From positions 4,721,324 to 4,785,323 of the forward strand of contig CM037783.1 of the NCBI GenBank assembly GCA_021229015.1: 64,000 nt of DNA, in the 5' to 3' direction. Origin of the DNA: Solen grandis (Eukaryota; Mollusca; Bivalvia; Adapedonta; Solenidae). The stretch's first letter is position 1, and each line of letters begins with the position of its first letter. Shown here piece after piece: positions 28,757 to 39,559 of the stretch. The notes beneath the pieces were generated by a model that saw only the letters and a list, made by a program, of their open reading frames with translations, was not told the origin of the DNA and made no database searches. Both the position numbers and the translations under genes were made by a program.

Positions 28757-30000
28757 GGAAATGAAATTTCTACACATTATTGATTATAACCTTCTCCATG
28801 AATTGGTAAGTTTCCGCGTTAATATGACCAGTAGAAACCCGGATGGCACGATGATACTACGGAATAGCGAATTTATAACTAGAGTCTTACAGGTGTCGTA
28901 TAGGGTGCGGTATGAAAAATCCTAAAATTGCGGATGAAGAATAAAAGTTTGGAAATGAATTTTAAACACATTATCGAATATAATCTCCTTCATGAATTGG
29001 TAAGTTTTCATGTTAATATGACCAGTAGAAACCCAGGTGGCGCGATGATACTACGGGGTAGCGTATACTCCAATTAGAGTCTTACGGGCGTCGTATAGGG
29101 TGCGATATGAAAAATCCTTAAATTGCGGATGAAGAATAAAAGTTTGGAAATGAAATTTAAACACATTATCGAATATAATCTCCTTCAAGAATTGGTAAGT
29201 TTTCATGCTAATATGACCAGTAGAAACCAGGGTGGCGCGATTATACTACGGGGTAGCGTATACTCCAATTAAAGTCTTACGGGCGTCGTATAGGGTGCGA
29301 TATGAAAAATCATTAAATTGCGGATGAAGAATAAAAGTTTGGAAATGAAATTTAAACACATTATCGAATATAATCTCCTTCATGAATTGGTAAGTTTTCA
29401 TGCTAATATGACCAGTAGAAACCAGGGTGGCGCGATTATACTACGGGGTAGCGTATACTCCAATTAGAGTCTTACGGGCGTCGTATAGGGTGCGATATGA
29501 AAAATCATTAAAGTGCGCTTAAAGAGCAAAATTTTGAAATGAAATTTACACACATTTTAGTTTATATTCTTCTCCATTAATTGGTAAGTTTTCATATAAA
29601 TATGACCTTTGATAACCCGGTGGGCGCGATGAAACTATAGAGTAGCCTATATTCCTATTTGAGTCTAATCGCCGTGGTATATGTGGGGATTTAAAAAAAA
29701 TGCATAAAACAAAAAAAAAAGTTGAAATGAAAATTTTACACATATTTTAGGATATAGCTTTCTCTATGTTTTGGCAAATTTTCATATTGATATGACCAAT
29801 AGAAACCCAGGTGGCGCGATGATACTGAAGTAGTAAAAACCCGGGTGGCGCGGTGATACTAGGGTAGGGTATATTCCTATTTGAGTCTGGCCGCTGTAGT
29901 ATACCCTGTATAGGTGGGGATTTTTTCAAAATTAATTTAAATGAATTTAACAAATTTTATGTTATAGTCTTTTTTTCTGATTTAAAATATAACGGATAGC
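28757..30000 (+). repeat. 194-bp satellite array (about six units)
   Basis: GGTAAGTTT-type signposts lie at 28805, 28999, 29194, 29389, 29583 and 29773 (spacings 194, 195, 195, 194, 190). The central units are very similar to each other, while the units from 29583 rightwards are increasingly diverged. Confidence 0.92.
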
Positions 30001-30440
30001 GTGAAGGCACTAGATCCGGATTTGGTATTCGCATAATAGCAACGTACCAAACTTTACAGGCGCGAGATCGAGGAAAAAAGGAAAAGGCTAATATGCAATA
30101 AAAACATAAAATTTTCGTATGAAATTTGCACAGATGTTGTAAAATGTTATTTTAAAGCAACTTGTGAAATTTCATACAAATACAACTTGAAATAACACGG
30201 GTGGCGTCTTCAAACCCCGGACGGCGTCAAGTCCCTCACCGGTGAGATCTTGAAGTGAATTTTGAAAATGGATTTAAACATCAAAAAAATAAAATATATC
30301 AATGAAATTTGCACATATGATGTAAAATGCTATTATAAAGCTACTGGTGAAATTTTATACCTATACAACCAGTAATAAAGCGGGTGGCGCTATAGAACCC
30401 TGGATGGCGCATAATCCTGGATGGCGCTTATTAGTAGGAC
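30001..30440 (+). repeat. Strongly diverged satellite-like units
   Basis: Two loose repeats (GAAATTTGCACA, TGTAAAATG.TATT, GTGAAATTT) with remnants of the CGGGTGGCG motif, consistent with the decayed edge of the 194-bp array. Confidence 0.5.
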
Positions 30441-30454
30441 CCGTTTAGACAGAT

Positions 30455-30560
30455 GTGGCTTACTTTCCCAGGCACTAAGTACTGGTCCAACCCATGAACC
30501 ATCAGAGGGATTAGTACAAGTTGTAATAATTTCTTTCCCAGTCAAGTAAAATAAATGTTT
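30455..30560 (+). mobile_element. SINE S2 tail fragment
   Basis: Contains CCCAGGCACTAAGTACTGG, CAGAGGGATTAGTACAAGTT and CCAGTCAAGTAAAATAAATG, matching the 3' half of the S2 copy at 52728. Confidence 0.6.
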
Positions 30561-30573
30561 GAACTTCTTTAGT

Positions 30574-30876
30574 TTGTTGGGTTTAATGTCCCGCCCACAT
30601 TATACAAGTCATTTGGAGACTATGTCTACTTGAGACAGATATAGTGCTTCCACACAGTAGTATCACATCATAGACATGTGGCATGATACCACACCCAGTC
30701 ACATTATCCTGACACCTGGCCAACCAGTCCTGGTACTACCCAAATATGCTGAGCGCCAAGCAAGGCAGCTATACAAGAACATTTTTTCACACCTTTGGTA
30801 TTTGCTGCTAGGATCGAAACAATGACCTCCAAAATCCAGAGTGTACACTCTAACCACTCAGCCACTTAGACCAGTT
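30574..30876 (-). mobile_element. SINE S1, full length
   Basis: On the - strand the tRNA-like head (TGGCTGAGTGGTTAGAG; a tRNA-Ser/Leu-type A box, then a degenerate B box) is followed by the S1 body, ending GGGACATTAAACCCAACAAA. This is the most complete S1 copy in the window at about 300 bp. Confidence 0.7.
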
Positions 30877-31059
30877 TCGTCATTAAGTATAATTAATAAA
30901 ATGTACACATGCTTATTAATTAGAGTTAACTCCCTTTACTGTACTCATTCCACCATTTTCATTTCAAATAGCCAGTGTCTCCGTCCATTCTTTAGTTTTT
31001 CCATTTTCGTAATTTCGTGGACATTGCAATTAAAAATTGAAAACACAAGAAAAACATCA

Positions 31060-32054
31060 GCCTTTTATACACTTTATTTTTGAGTGCAAGTTGAATGCAA
31101 CTGTAGGACAAAAGTACATTTCAAAGTGAGATAATCACTATGGAAGTTTGCAGTACTGAACACAATGTTGTTATTTCCCTTAGCAGCAAAACTCCCTGTC
31201 ATTTTGGGGATTTGAGGCCGACACACTGACGTTTAATGTCTTGGAGTGTGCCATATTGCTTTATCACATTCTCAAACAAAGCCTACAAATCTTACAAACT
31301 CTGCACTGAATAGAGCCAAAGGATGTACATTCTGTTGCAACAATGATCTGTAAATACTTTCTAATGAGTCAAATTTCTAACACTTTGTCAACTTTTCCCC
31401 AAAATGAAAAACAATAAGCAGGTCAATTTCTTTCCTACTGATCAAATATGTGATGTTCTCATTTGAATTCTGAAAAATGGAGTCCTTTACAACGATTTGC
31501 AAAAAAAAGTTGCAGTCCTCCTCCCTTGATTTTCACGAAAACAGAGTTCTTTCCTCCCTCAAAAAAATGGAGTACAGGACTTCAAATTTGGACTAAGTCT
31601 AAGGATTTAATAAGAACCCGGACAGTAAATCTCATATCATGTCATTTTTTCATATAATGACTGCCTATAACTGTTATAACTGAGTAGCTGATGTCCCTTT
31701 CTTGTATACAAACAGTATCCAGCGTTTGTTGATGGAAACCCTCAGAGGGCTCTTGCTCATACAAAAACAACTTCCCTGACATGAAATGATGATTGGCTCA
31801 CCCGCAGTATATACACACAGTCCTATGCTAATTCTTCCTGAACTTCCTCCTCCCCGATCCAAAAAGTCAACCAAGTGTCAACAATATTCATCTGATTTCT
31901 TTCACTCATCGGTTTTTACACCTCAATGAAAACCACAGATTTATGTCAAGTCTTTATCGTCCAGAAAGACTGCAGGGTCGGGGTCACTCTCCTGTCTGAA
32001 ACCCCTTCTTATTGCACATGCCTTCGGGCCCCAGGTATGATCCTCCGTCCAGCC
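31060..32054 (-). other. Probable 3' UTR of MED21
   Basis: About 1 kb downstream of the MED21 stop with no intron signals or known repeat. AATAAA on the - strand at 31078-31073 is a candidate polyadenylation hexamer. The exact cleavage site is not known. Confidence 0.45.
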
Positions 32055-32222
32055 TCAAGTGGTTTTCTTGCCCTCTAGAGCTTGACATTGAAGCTGTACC
32101 TGGGCGATGTCATGCTGGGCCTCCTGTATCTTCTGCAGGAGTTGTTCCCCTTGGTTGACCACCTCCTCCAGTTTCTGCGCAGCTTCCTGATTCTCAACCT
32201 CGAGCTGATTCAGACTCTTTAA
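32055..32222 (-). CDS. MED21: MED21 exon 4 (C-terminal coiled coil and stop)
   Basis: Acceptor TTTTGCAG, then 55 codons and TGA. It starts [10 protein letters not shown] and ends EGKKTT. Leucine/valine heptads match the region that pairs with MED7 in other animals. Confidence 0.93.
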   Translation of the reverse strand, partial: LKSLNQLEVENQEAAQKLEEVVNQGEQLLQKIQEAQHDIAQVQLQCQALEGKKTT

Positions 32223-35200
32223 CTGCAAAAGGACATAACTCTACTTACAAAATCAAGAAAACTACAGAGGTTAACTCCTTTTACATTTTCAACATAACAA
32301 AACAATGGTTTTCTTAAAATTGCATTAAAAGTGAACCAATGGCATTAAAATAAATGCTTAATTTTAAAAAAAAAATCAATTATTTAATTTATTTTTTCTA
32401 GAACACAAGTGATATATTATGTCACACAGAGCCCTGGAACTACTCTCATAATTATGCTAAGCACCAAAAAAGGGAGATAATCCAGAACCAGACGGTTTTT
32501 TAGGGTTTTTCCGCTTCTTTATTCCCTCAGAAAACTTCTTGAAATTTGTGCAGTTTCCCTACAACGCATATTTACCTAAGGCTTTTAAATACCCCAAACC
32601 TGAGAAAATGGGGCTTAAACTACTGTATGCCTATGGAAACTCTGTACTCTAGGTAGCCGCGGTGTTTTAAAGATGGCTGAAGGTTTATGTTGACAAGGTA
32701 AGTGTCATATATTTTTTGTCCATATTTGTGCAACGTTGCATTTCCTAAAGAAAGAATAGCATTAATTGAAAGAGAAATGTGAGTCAAATCAATGACTATC
32801 AGTTGTTTTTGATCGAACCTGAGCGTTTGTCTGTTTTATCTGCTAAAACACAATGTTTTGGACAGCCTACCTAGCGTACAGAGTTTCCATACAGTGTTTA
32901 CTCCTCAAAATACTTTAGTAAGTTCAACATCCATCACCAGCAAAAATAAAGCCTGAAAACTATTTTTGATTGAGCCTTTGACTTCCACATCATAGGACTG
33001 ATGCTCTATCCACTCAGTCACAGGGGACAGGATACTTTTTTCAAGATTCTTATCTATCAAGCAATCATAATAAAAACAGGAACCTGTAATTCTAGGGAAG
33101 ACTCCTCACTTGGTAACGAATCAATCAACACATCTATATCTTTGGCTGTCCTTGAAATCAGTTTGGCAAACATGGCAGCATAGTCTGTAAAAAATAATGA
33201 TAACATATAATAAATAGATAATAAAAATATATAATACCAAATAATAAAAAATATAATACCAAATAATAAAAATTGAACAATAAATAATAATATGAAAGTA
33301 AAACATTTCAAATAATATTTCAAGTTTTTCAGCATTTTAAAATGTTTAAGTTTCATTTATTAGACTGAAACTTTTTTTTTTTTTGTCATGGATATAAAAG
33401 CAATAAGCTTGAGTGAGTCCAGTGGTAATTTACCCAACTGCAGATCTGAGGATTGTAGATTCAAACCCTGTTAGGCACAATGATTTTTCATCATACATGG
33501 CTTCCCAGGCACTAAGTTCTGGTCCAACCCAGAAACTATTGAGAGGGAGAAGTATAAGTTGCAAGAACTTGTTTCCCAAAAGACGCAGATTAACAGATAA
33601 GCAGGATATCTGAGTATTTACCCAATTAATTTTGGCAAAAAAGCAAGAATTTTCAGAATGATAGGGTAACATAAGAAAGAAAATAAGAGACTTCTATTAA
33701 AATGTTGGCAGTTGTATACAAAATAACAGTATATCTAACACACATATTTGTAAAAAAAAAAATCTATAAAATTCAATTATACAGGGCTCACGCTGTCGAG
33801 CGCCAAATGCGCCAAATGGCTCATGATTATTAAAAGTGGCCCGAAAATTTTGAATTTGGCGCATTGTCTTGTCGCATGGTTTTTATTTTTGTCATTTACC
33901 TAAGCAGTCAGACTGGTTATTGGTTTCGCTCACGCAGAGCATCGCTAGACAGAGAAAAATCGATAACCAGTCTAGCACGCGCGTCCTTCACCCTGTGTAT
34001 CAGTGTATTTCACAGTTATGGCAGTTGGCACGTACGTGTTGATGATTTAGTAGTTTATCGGCAATTAAAGAAAAGGTAACGACGGATTAAGGATACGATG
34101 ATTATTTATTTGGCTGTCGGAACAAAGGCACACTTATTGGATTGTTTGTTACGGTTTAGTCTGACGATATTCAGTCTCGTTCGGCAAGCGATAATCAAAA
34201 GAGTCACTTGAACGTCTGCTTATGATTTCTATTGATGGGCCAGCTTTGGAGGAGTTTGATTTTAAACAGTCATTTAAGAAATGGGCAAATCAGAAGACTC
34301 GTAGAATCTTAGTGTAACTTCATGGGAAATGAAACACTGAACTGAACACTGACTTACCGAAAATGCAACATATATAAAATGTGTAATAAAAGAATGTAAA
34401 TATGAAATACAGTATGTATATATGTAAATAACAGAATGTTAATATTTAAAATTATTTTGAATTCTTTGTTTTTGCTGTTTATATCAGATGTTCTGAATTA
34501 CAAAACATAGTGAAAACTATTAAATAAATGATGGTATATAACAGCACTACTGTCTTGTTACTTTACTGCTTCCCTGTGTTACAAAATGGGTATAGAAAAA
34601 TGGGAGAAAGAGAGTGAGAGAGAGAAAGATAGAGAAGGGTATGTAAAACAAACAATAAAAAAATATAAAAAACACAAAATGCACACATACAAATAAAATA
34701 AACCAAAGATTTCTGAACAATAATACCACTAGTAGCACATATAATCATTATAAATGCCCATATTTTGTCGCATTCTCATTAAATTATTGGCTCATCCTGG
34801 CTCCAAAATTTGGCTCAAAGAAAAAAAAAGTGGCCCCAATTTTGGACCATTTGGCTCATGCCTTGGTTCATAAAAAATAATTCCCAGCGTGAGCCCTGAT
34901 TATATAAATATCCAATTCACATAAAAATCATAGGGCAAATACCAAATCATTAATTTATGTCATCTATAGACTATCTCTCTGCATAGATGTAAAATAAATA
35001 ATTTAAAAGTAAACTACACACCTTCAGATGGGGGTGGTACAGGGGATTTCCCACCTTGTTTCTCAAATCCTGGAAATGGTGATGGAGATTCACATTGTTG
35101 TAGGATGCCAACACTGTTGCAGAAATGCTCGCCCATCTTAGATATGAAAAAGAAGTTATTGTCATAGAAGTATGAATATGCAACCAGTCCTTATTAATGT

Positions 35201-35622
35201 TTACATAATTTTATTTGTACATTAACTTTGAAAAATATCTTTAAAAATAAGACGAGTTCAAGAAAAAAGAATGTGTTCTAACTTTTACGTAAATCACAAT
35301 TGTTCCTGAGATAAAAAAAAATCTTATTATGTTTTAGGAGAAATACAAGTCTGGAAATAGTACAACAGTTCAAGTTGTAACAGACATCAGAAAGTGGGTG
35401 CACCCGCAAAGTAGTTATCCGAATTATATGACACTGTGGTCGTTTTCATACATACACCGTTTCATTCACCAAACCAGAATCTGCTGATGAAAGCGATAAA
35501 TACAACTGAAGATCAAGCATTAAAATATGTAAAATACGAACGATGAGTAAGTAACTTTTCTTTTGATAGACAATACGTACCTGATTAACCGCATCTTGAA
35601 GTTGTGTGAGTCTGTCCGCCAT
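32055..35622 (-). CDS. MED21: Mediator of RNA polymerase II transcription subunit 21
   Basis: A complete four-exon gene on the - strand: 35622-35581, 35136-35022, 33184-33084 and 32222-32055 (426 nt, 141 aa; vertebrate MED21 is 144 aa). MED21 is a small nuclear protein of the Mediator middle module that pairs with MED7 in a coiled coil at the hinge contacting RNA polymerase II. The N-terminus [14 protein letters not shown] is almost the same as in vertebrates. Exon 2 has [11 protein letters not shown], and exon 3 contains [19 protein letters not shown] then SEES, the most conserved block. Exon 4 is a heptad-rich coiled coil ([17 protein letters not shown]...). All junctions are GT-AG and phases agree. 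The linker between residues 30 and 52 is proline/glycine-rich and differs from vertebrates. Introns 2 and 3 hold mobile elements. Confidence 0.95.
32632..32891 (+). mobile_element. 260-bp MITE with ~25-bp terminal inverted repeats and TA flanks
   Basis: The left end TATGGAAACTCTGTAC.CTAG and right end CTAG.GTACAGAGTTTCCATA are inverted copies. TA sits at both edges, as for Tc1/mariner-type target sites. It has no coding capacity. Confidence 0.75.
32955..33032 (-). mobile_element. tRNA-like SINE head fragment
   Basis: On the - strand TGACTGAGTGGATAGAGC resembles a tRNA A-box region, followed by a poor B box. It is a fragment only. Confidence 0.45.
33084..33184 (-). CDS. MED21: MED21 exon 3 (most conserved block)
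   Basis: Acceptor TTTTTACAG, donor CAG|GTTCCT. 101 nt: two bases complete an Asp codon, then [20 protein letters not shown] and the DSLPSEES block. It is nearly identical to vertebrate MED21 over 25 residues. Confidence 0.95.
33413..33605 (+). mobile_element. SINE S2, degraded copy
   Basis: A tRNA-like head with B-box-like GTAGATTCAAACC is followed by CCCAGGCACTAAGTTCTGG, TATAAGTTGCAAGAACTTG and TTTCCCAAAAGACG, shared with 52728-52935. Confidence 0.65.
33782..34898. mobile_element. hAT-like non-autonomous element with CAGGGCTCACGCTG ends
   Basis: Perfect 14-bp terminal inverted repeats, CAGGGCTCACGCTG and CAGCGTGAGCCCTG, with subterminal repeats of the TTTGGCTC / GGCGC type. CAGGG termini are typical of hAT transposons. 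The 8-bp flanks (CAATTATA and ATTATATA) agree only partly, so the target duplication is eroded or the class is different. No transposase is present. Confidence 0.75.
35022..35136 (-). CDS. MED21: MED21 exon 2
   Basis: Acceptor ATATCTAAG, donor GAAG|GTGTGT. 38 codons plus one base, starting [17 protein letters not shown] and continuing into a Pro/Gly-rich linker. FCN..G.LQQC matches vertebrate MED21. Confidence 0.93.
35581..35622 (-). CDS. MED21: MED21 exon 1 (start codon)
   Basis: 14 codons, [14 protein letters not shown], donor CAG|GTACGT. This ATG is chosen because the peptide matches the vertebrate N-terminus exactly up to the exon end. Confidence 0.95.
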
Positions 35623-35632
35623 TTTGTATGAC
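35611..35632 (-). promoter_or_regulatory. YY1-like element over the MED21 start codon
   Basis: On the - strand CAAAATGGCGGAC fits the AAnATGGCGGC YY1 consensus that often overlaps start codons of TATA-less housekeeping genes. Its function here is an inference. Confidence 0.4.
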
Positions 35633-35639
35633 TGCGTTA

Positions 35640-35933
35640 AACTGCGGAGGATAACACGGGCAGGTGTATTCCGCGGAAAATCCACAGAATAACGCGTAAA
35701 ATTTCCAATTCGTGCTCCTTGATAGAATTTGTTAGTTTTTGTTTTAGATGGCACTAGATGCAATTCTATTTATTCGAGTGAACTTCGAAAAGTGCTCGCG
35801 ATGAAATAAAATATTGCATATTCCACAAAAAAGAACACATTTTCTTTTTGTTTTATGTTGGAAAGATTAATAATCTTTATTATTTATATGGCATAAATCC
35901 ACTCAAAATCATAAAAAAGCTATGGCCTAAAGC

Positions 35934-35972
<39 letters not shown>

Positions 35973-36280
35973 TAAAAACATTTTACATCAATCAGTACTT
36001 CTTATCTAAATAAAAATCAAGGCTTTGATTTTTTTTTTTTTTTTTTTTTAGCGGCGGTTTCTGAGTACGGATTGGCAGTTCGAATTTATGGGCAGCATTA
36101 ACCTTTTGGGCATTTTTTTACGGTATACTTCATGTATTAGAATTAAAATCCTCAGTTATTTTACTTCGTGTTTGTGTTGGCAAAATTCCCGAAATATTGG
36201 TGTAGGGTGACTATACTTGTCAATCCATTAATTATGCGACACGGAAGCGGTGGTCTTATTTTATTATTATTTTTTTTTTT
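35640..36280. other. Region upstream of MED21, with (TAA)n microsatellite
   Basis: The first ~80 bp upstream of the ATG are relatively CpG-rich (GCGG, CGCG) and probably hold the promoter. An (ATA)n/(TAA)n microsatellite lies at about 35936-35971, and poly(T) runs lie at 36030-36052 and 36270-36283. Confidence 0.5.
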
Positions 36281-36576
36281 TTTAATGCGATAATCTTTGG
36301 TATTTTGGGAACGCGTGCGAGAACTCAGAAGTTATAATTCTGACTTCGGGGCCCTCGTACGATTTTCCACAGAAGCTCGTGCGTGTACAAGTCGCAAAGG
36401 CAACGTACGGGTACGATACACGTTCGATTTTACCAATCGCGAGAGCCCGTAAAAGTTGCCTATAGGTATCGTGCGAGCTCCTTGCGATTTCTTTTTGTTG
36501 TTTTTTTACGATCTCCTTACAACGCATGTACGATTTGCTTCTTCATGATACGAGACTCGTCTCGTATCTAATGTGA

Positions 36577-36612
<36 letters not shown>

Positions 36613-36680
36613 CTCGTGCGAGTTTTGCAAATGTCTACGAGTACCCATTATCGCACGATTTTATTATTTCTACGGACATC
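36281..36680. repeat. CpG-rich quasi-palindromic stretch with (CA)n
   Basis: Many CGTGCGAG, TCGTACGA and CGATTTT words occur in both orientations. There is a perfect hairpin ATACGAGA-CTCG-TCTCGTAT near 36548-36567 and a (CA)n run at about 36577-36609. It resembles a non-autonomous element, but its ends are not defined. Confidence 0.4.
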
Positions 36681-37085
36681 GCATGACTAATGTTACAGAG
36701 GCATAATAATACACAAACACTGATTTGATATATAATTCAATTAATTTTCTTATTCTGACAATTAACAAGCTGCCTTTCACATCAATCCGCCGGGTAAAGT
36801 CAAAAATTCTAATTATATTTCTTACCCCACTTAATGTCAGTAAATTATTGAATGGAACAAACGAACTTTCACATAATGATAATATTAAACTATTTAAGAG
36901 CTTTCATAAATATATTAAAAGTTCTAAACGTTTTAATTAATTTTATCATATCAGTGTAATTGTACTAGTTCATCCTTTTACGCTACATTAATATTAATGT
37001 CCCATGTGTATTACAATTTTACAGAGTTACTTAAAGACAAACTATTAATACTACAATTAGTTTAGGATTAGGCGTAAGTCATCTC

Positions 37086-37121
<36 letters not shown>

Positions 37122-37711
37122 ATGTCAATTTAGTGTTTACCTACTCTTTGTGGTTATATCTTACATGAGCTTAAGTCTGAGAAATGTATTACATATATCA
37201 TTATACTATTACTGGAAAAATGTGCTGTATAATAGACTTTGGAGAAAACCGTATCTAAGTTGAAATAACTTGTGGTTTTATCTTTTGCTTATGACTGAAC
37301 TATTTCATTATGTATTGTATGTATTGATGTATGTAAAATATAAGCAATAAAATATGTTTAAACTTTTAAAATATAATTTTAGATATTACAGGGGTTGGAT
37401 GAAGAGTACATCGATGGTCATTTTATATCTGAATCCATTGTCAGTACTGAACTGATTTATCATCTCATTAAACCGGTATATTATCCCGTAATGTGGTTTA
37501 AAATGAATTATAGGTTGAATGAACAAGATATCGGGGACCATTTATTATCCCCCACAACCACTTTCTTCTCAGTTCGAACGGCTACCTGATTCTCCCGCTA
37601 ATTGTTGACAACAGACAACAACCGTTGCCTGGGATATCCATCATTACGAGAAATCTTGAAAACAGTAGCTTTGATGATCAAGATCGTGCGTCTTATACTA
37701 ACTTCTGACAA
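36681..37711. other. AT-rich stretch up to the assembly gap, with (TC)n
   Basis: (TC)n/(CT)n at about 37082-37122. No gene is supported; open frames up to 71 codons are AT-rich and unrecognised. Confidence 0.45.
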
Positions 37712-37811
37712 NNNNNNNNNNNNNNNNNNNNNNNNNNNNNNNNNNNNNNNNNNNNNNNNNNNNNNNNNNNNNNNNNNNNNNNNNNNNNNNNNNNNNNNNN
37801 NNNNNNNNNNN
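37712..37811. other. Assembly gap of 100 N
   Basis: Exactly 100 unknown bases, a conventional placeholder length. The order and distance of the two sides are therefore not proven by sequence. Any frame reading through it is meaningless. Confidence 0.99.
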
Positions 37812-38536
37812 AATCTGGTTTTTTTTATTTTTTTTGGGGGCCCTCTTTTTTCAAGGAACACAAAATATAATGCCCAAGGCAATCAGTACAAAGAGAGAAC
37901 AGTCTTTGAGTAATTTTTGGGTTCCTAAAATTTCTACTTTTAAAGCTGCCAAGGTTGTACAATTGTTGGCAGCTCAGAGTTTTAGACTGTATGTCTAATC
38001 AGACTGGAAACACTTTAAATTAGATTTTTTTTGAAAACTTCACCATTTTTCCCCCAAAGGGGACTATAAGTTGGACCAGGACCTTGTGGTCTTAAAACTG
38101 GAGTGCTGTTATTCTGGTTAAAGAAAGGGTCTGGGCCTTATACCTAAGTCTTTAGAAAAGGGAATGAAATAAAAGCACCATGATTTTGGACTTGAGAGAT
38201 GGTAACATATCAAGTTAAGCTACATCATTATGACAATAGACAGTAACTTCTGGGCAATTTCAAATGTGTAACCTGCTAAAAAAAATCCTGCTCTGTCAAC
38301 AAAGTAGATTGCTAACTGCTTTCCTTTCATGTATGTACACCAGTCACCTCATGATACTCTCAAGTAAACAAACATTTTTAACTTGATGATTACATTTTAT
38401 TTTTATCAATTAACTGATCTCTAAATGGTAAACGAAACAATGTATTAGTTTCTTTGCCATGAAGACTGTAGAGTTGGAGCTAGAATGTCAGATCTGGGTC
38501 TACTTTGTTTGTTGTCCATCTATATGAGTTACAAGT

Positions 38537-38768
38537 TTAACCCTTTCCCCATAGAGTAAACCATAAAAAGAACTATCGAACAACATAAAACCAGATCAGC
38601 CTCGAGTAACTCGCAGGCTGCTCGTTTATGCTTTCCTGCCCTCAGTGGTCTGAAATGAGATTTGTAATTTAAAAAATTGGTAAGGTTTAACTGTGGTTTT
38701 CTTGCAGATCAGGCTTTTATGTGGTAACTATTAGTGCGTCAAAATGGTCTATATGGGGAAAGGGTTAA
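38537..38768 (+). mobile_element. piggyBac-like MITE flanked by TTAA, copy 1
   Basis: TTAA then CCCTTTCCCC at the left and GGGGAAAGGG then TTAA at the right. Internal marks are AAACCAGATCAGCCT, GAGTAACTCGCAGGC and CAGTGGTCTG. TTAA target sites with CCCT/GGG termini are the piggyBac hallmark. 232 bp, no coding. Confidence 0.85.
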
Positions 38769-39030
38769 TAACAATGTCTCATTCAAATTAACTGTAAAAG
38801 ATTCCATTCCTCCAAATCCATTAAAACAAGAGCTCACTTTTGAGATTTCTGACAAGGTCCTGGGGGACTATTATAACAATAAACTTTTCAGTTTGTTTAT
38901 GAAGGAAATAAATGCTGACAGTGAAGAAACCAAACACTGGAAAGTCCCCAAAACAAATCCTGCAGATCTTGTTTATAACATCAGTAAATTTCAAAACTGC
39001 AGTATTGGCTTAGAAAGAAAATTTGTCTAG
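38734..39030 (+). CDS. Unidentified open reading frame (98 codons), weak candidate exon
   Basis: The frame starts inside the end of the piggyBac-like MITE, so its first 12 codons are element sequence. The rest has balanced, protein-like composition (FKLTVKDSIPPNPLKQ, LFSLFMKEINADSEETKHW) and is unusually long for this AT-rich neighbourhood. No clean AG acceptor precedes it, and it ends in a plain TAG stop. No family is recognised. It could be a terminal exon, a retrocopy fragment, or chance. Confidence 0.25.
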   Translation: MRQNGLYGERVNNNVSFKLTVKDSIPPNPLKQELTFEISDKVLGDYYNNKLFSLFMKEINADSEETKHWKVPKTNPADLVYNISKFQNCSIGLERKFV

Positions 39031-39559
39031 TTATTTCAAGAGATAATTGTTAGAATTTTAAAATTTAAAATCCTGTAAAAGAATTTGAAAGAATTTGATA
39101 AGCCCATCAATATAAATGACAAACAATTCTATTATCATGACATTAAATGATGTTCAAGAGTATTTTAATGACTGGAAGATACTGTAAAGACAATTTTAAC
39201 ACCTGTTTCATAACGCTATGTCCCCAAATTTCTGATCTCGATAAATTTTATCTCACAAAACCTAAGGAATCCAATATGGTCATGGAATGGGGCCCTCATA
39301 AGAGTCTGTAAAGAATTTTTGATAAGACAGACTACATCTAACATACCATTACATTAAAAATGATGTGTCAACAAGTGGCCACATAGACTGTCAATGTACA
39401 ATTTGCAAAAAAGTCACTGTGCATCTTTTTCGCATATGAATATAAAACACACCATTAAATGCATTTTTCTTCCCTTTTCTCCAAGGTTTAACACAAAGCA
39501 ATTAGCTCTTTAAGAAACAGTTCTCTGTCCTGCTATGCAAATAATTCTACAAGTCCTTC

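Larger units (their letters stand above)
32223..33083. other. MED21 intron 3 contents
   Basis: AT-rich intron holding an S1-like SINE remnant near 32400-32510, a TA-flanked MITE (32632-32891) and a tRNA-like head fragment (32955-33032). Nothing else is recognised. Confidence 0.6.
33185..35021. other. MED21 intron 2 contents
   Basis: Holds an S2 SINE (33413-33605), a 1.1-kb hAT-like element (33782-34898) and AT-rich sequence. No nested gene is seen. Confidence 0.6.

Noticed and set aside
27393..29960. CRISPR-like array
   Set aside because: Regular spacing (161 and 194 bp) comes from whole-unit tandem repeats without unique spacers, in a eukaryotic genome.
37598..37913. Open frames across the N gap
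   Set aside because: The middle third is unknown sequence; the frame is an artefact.
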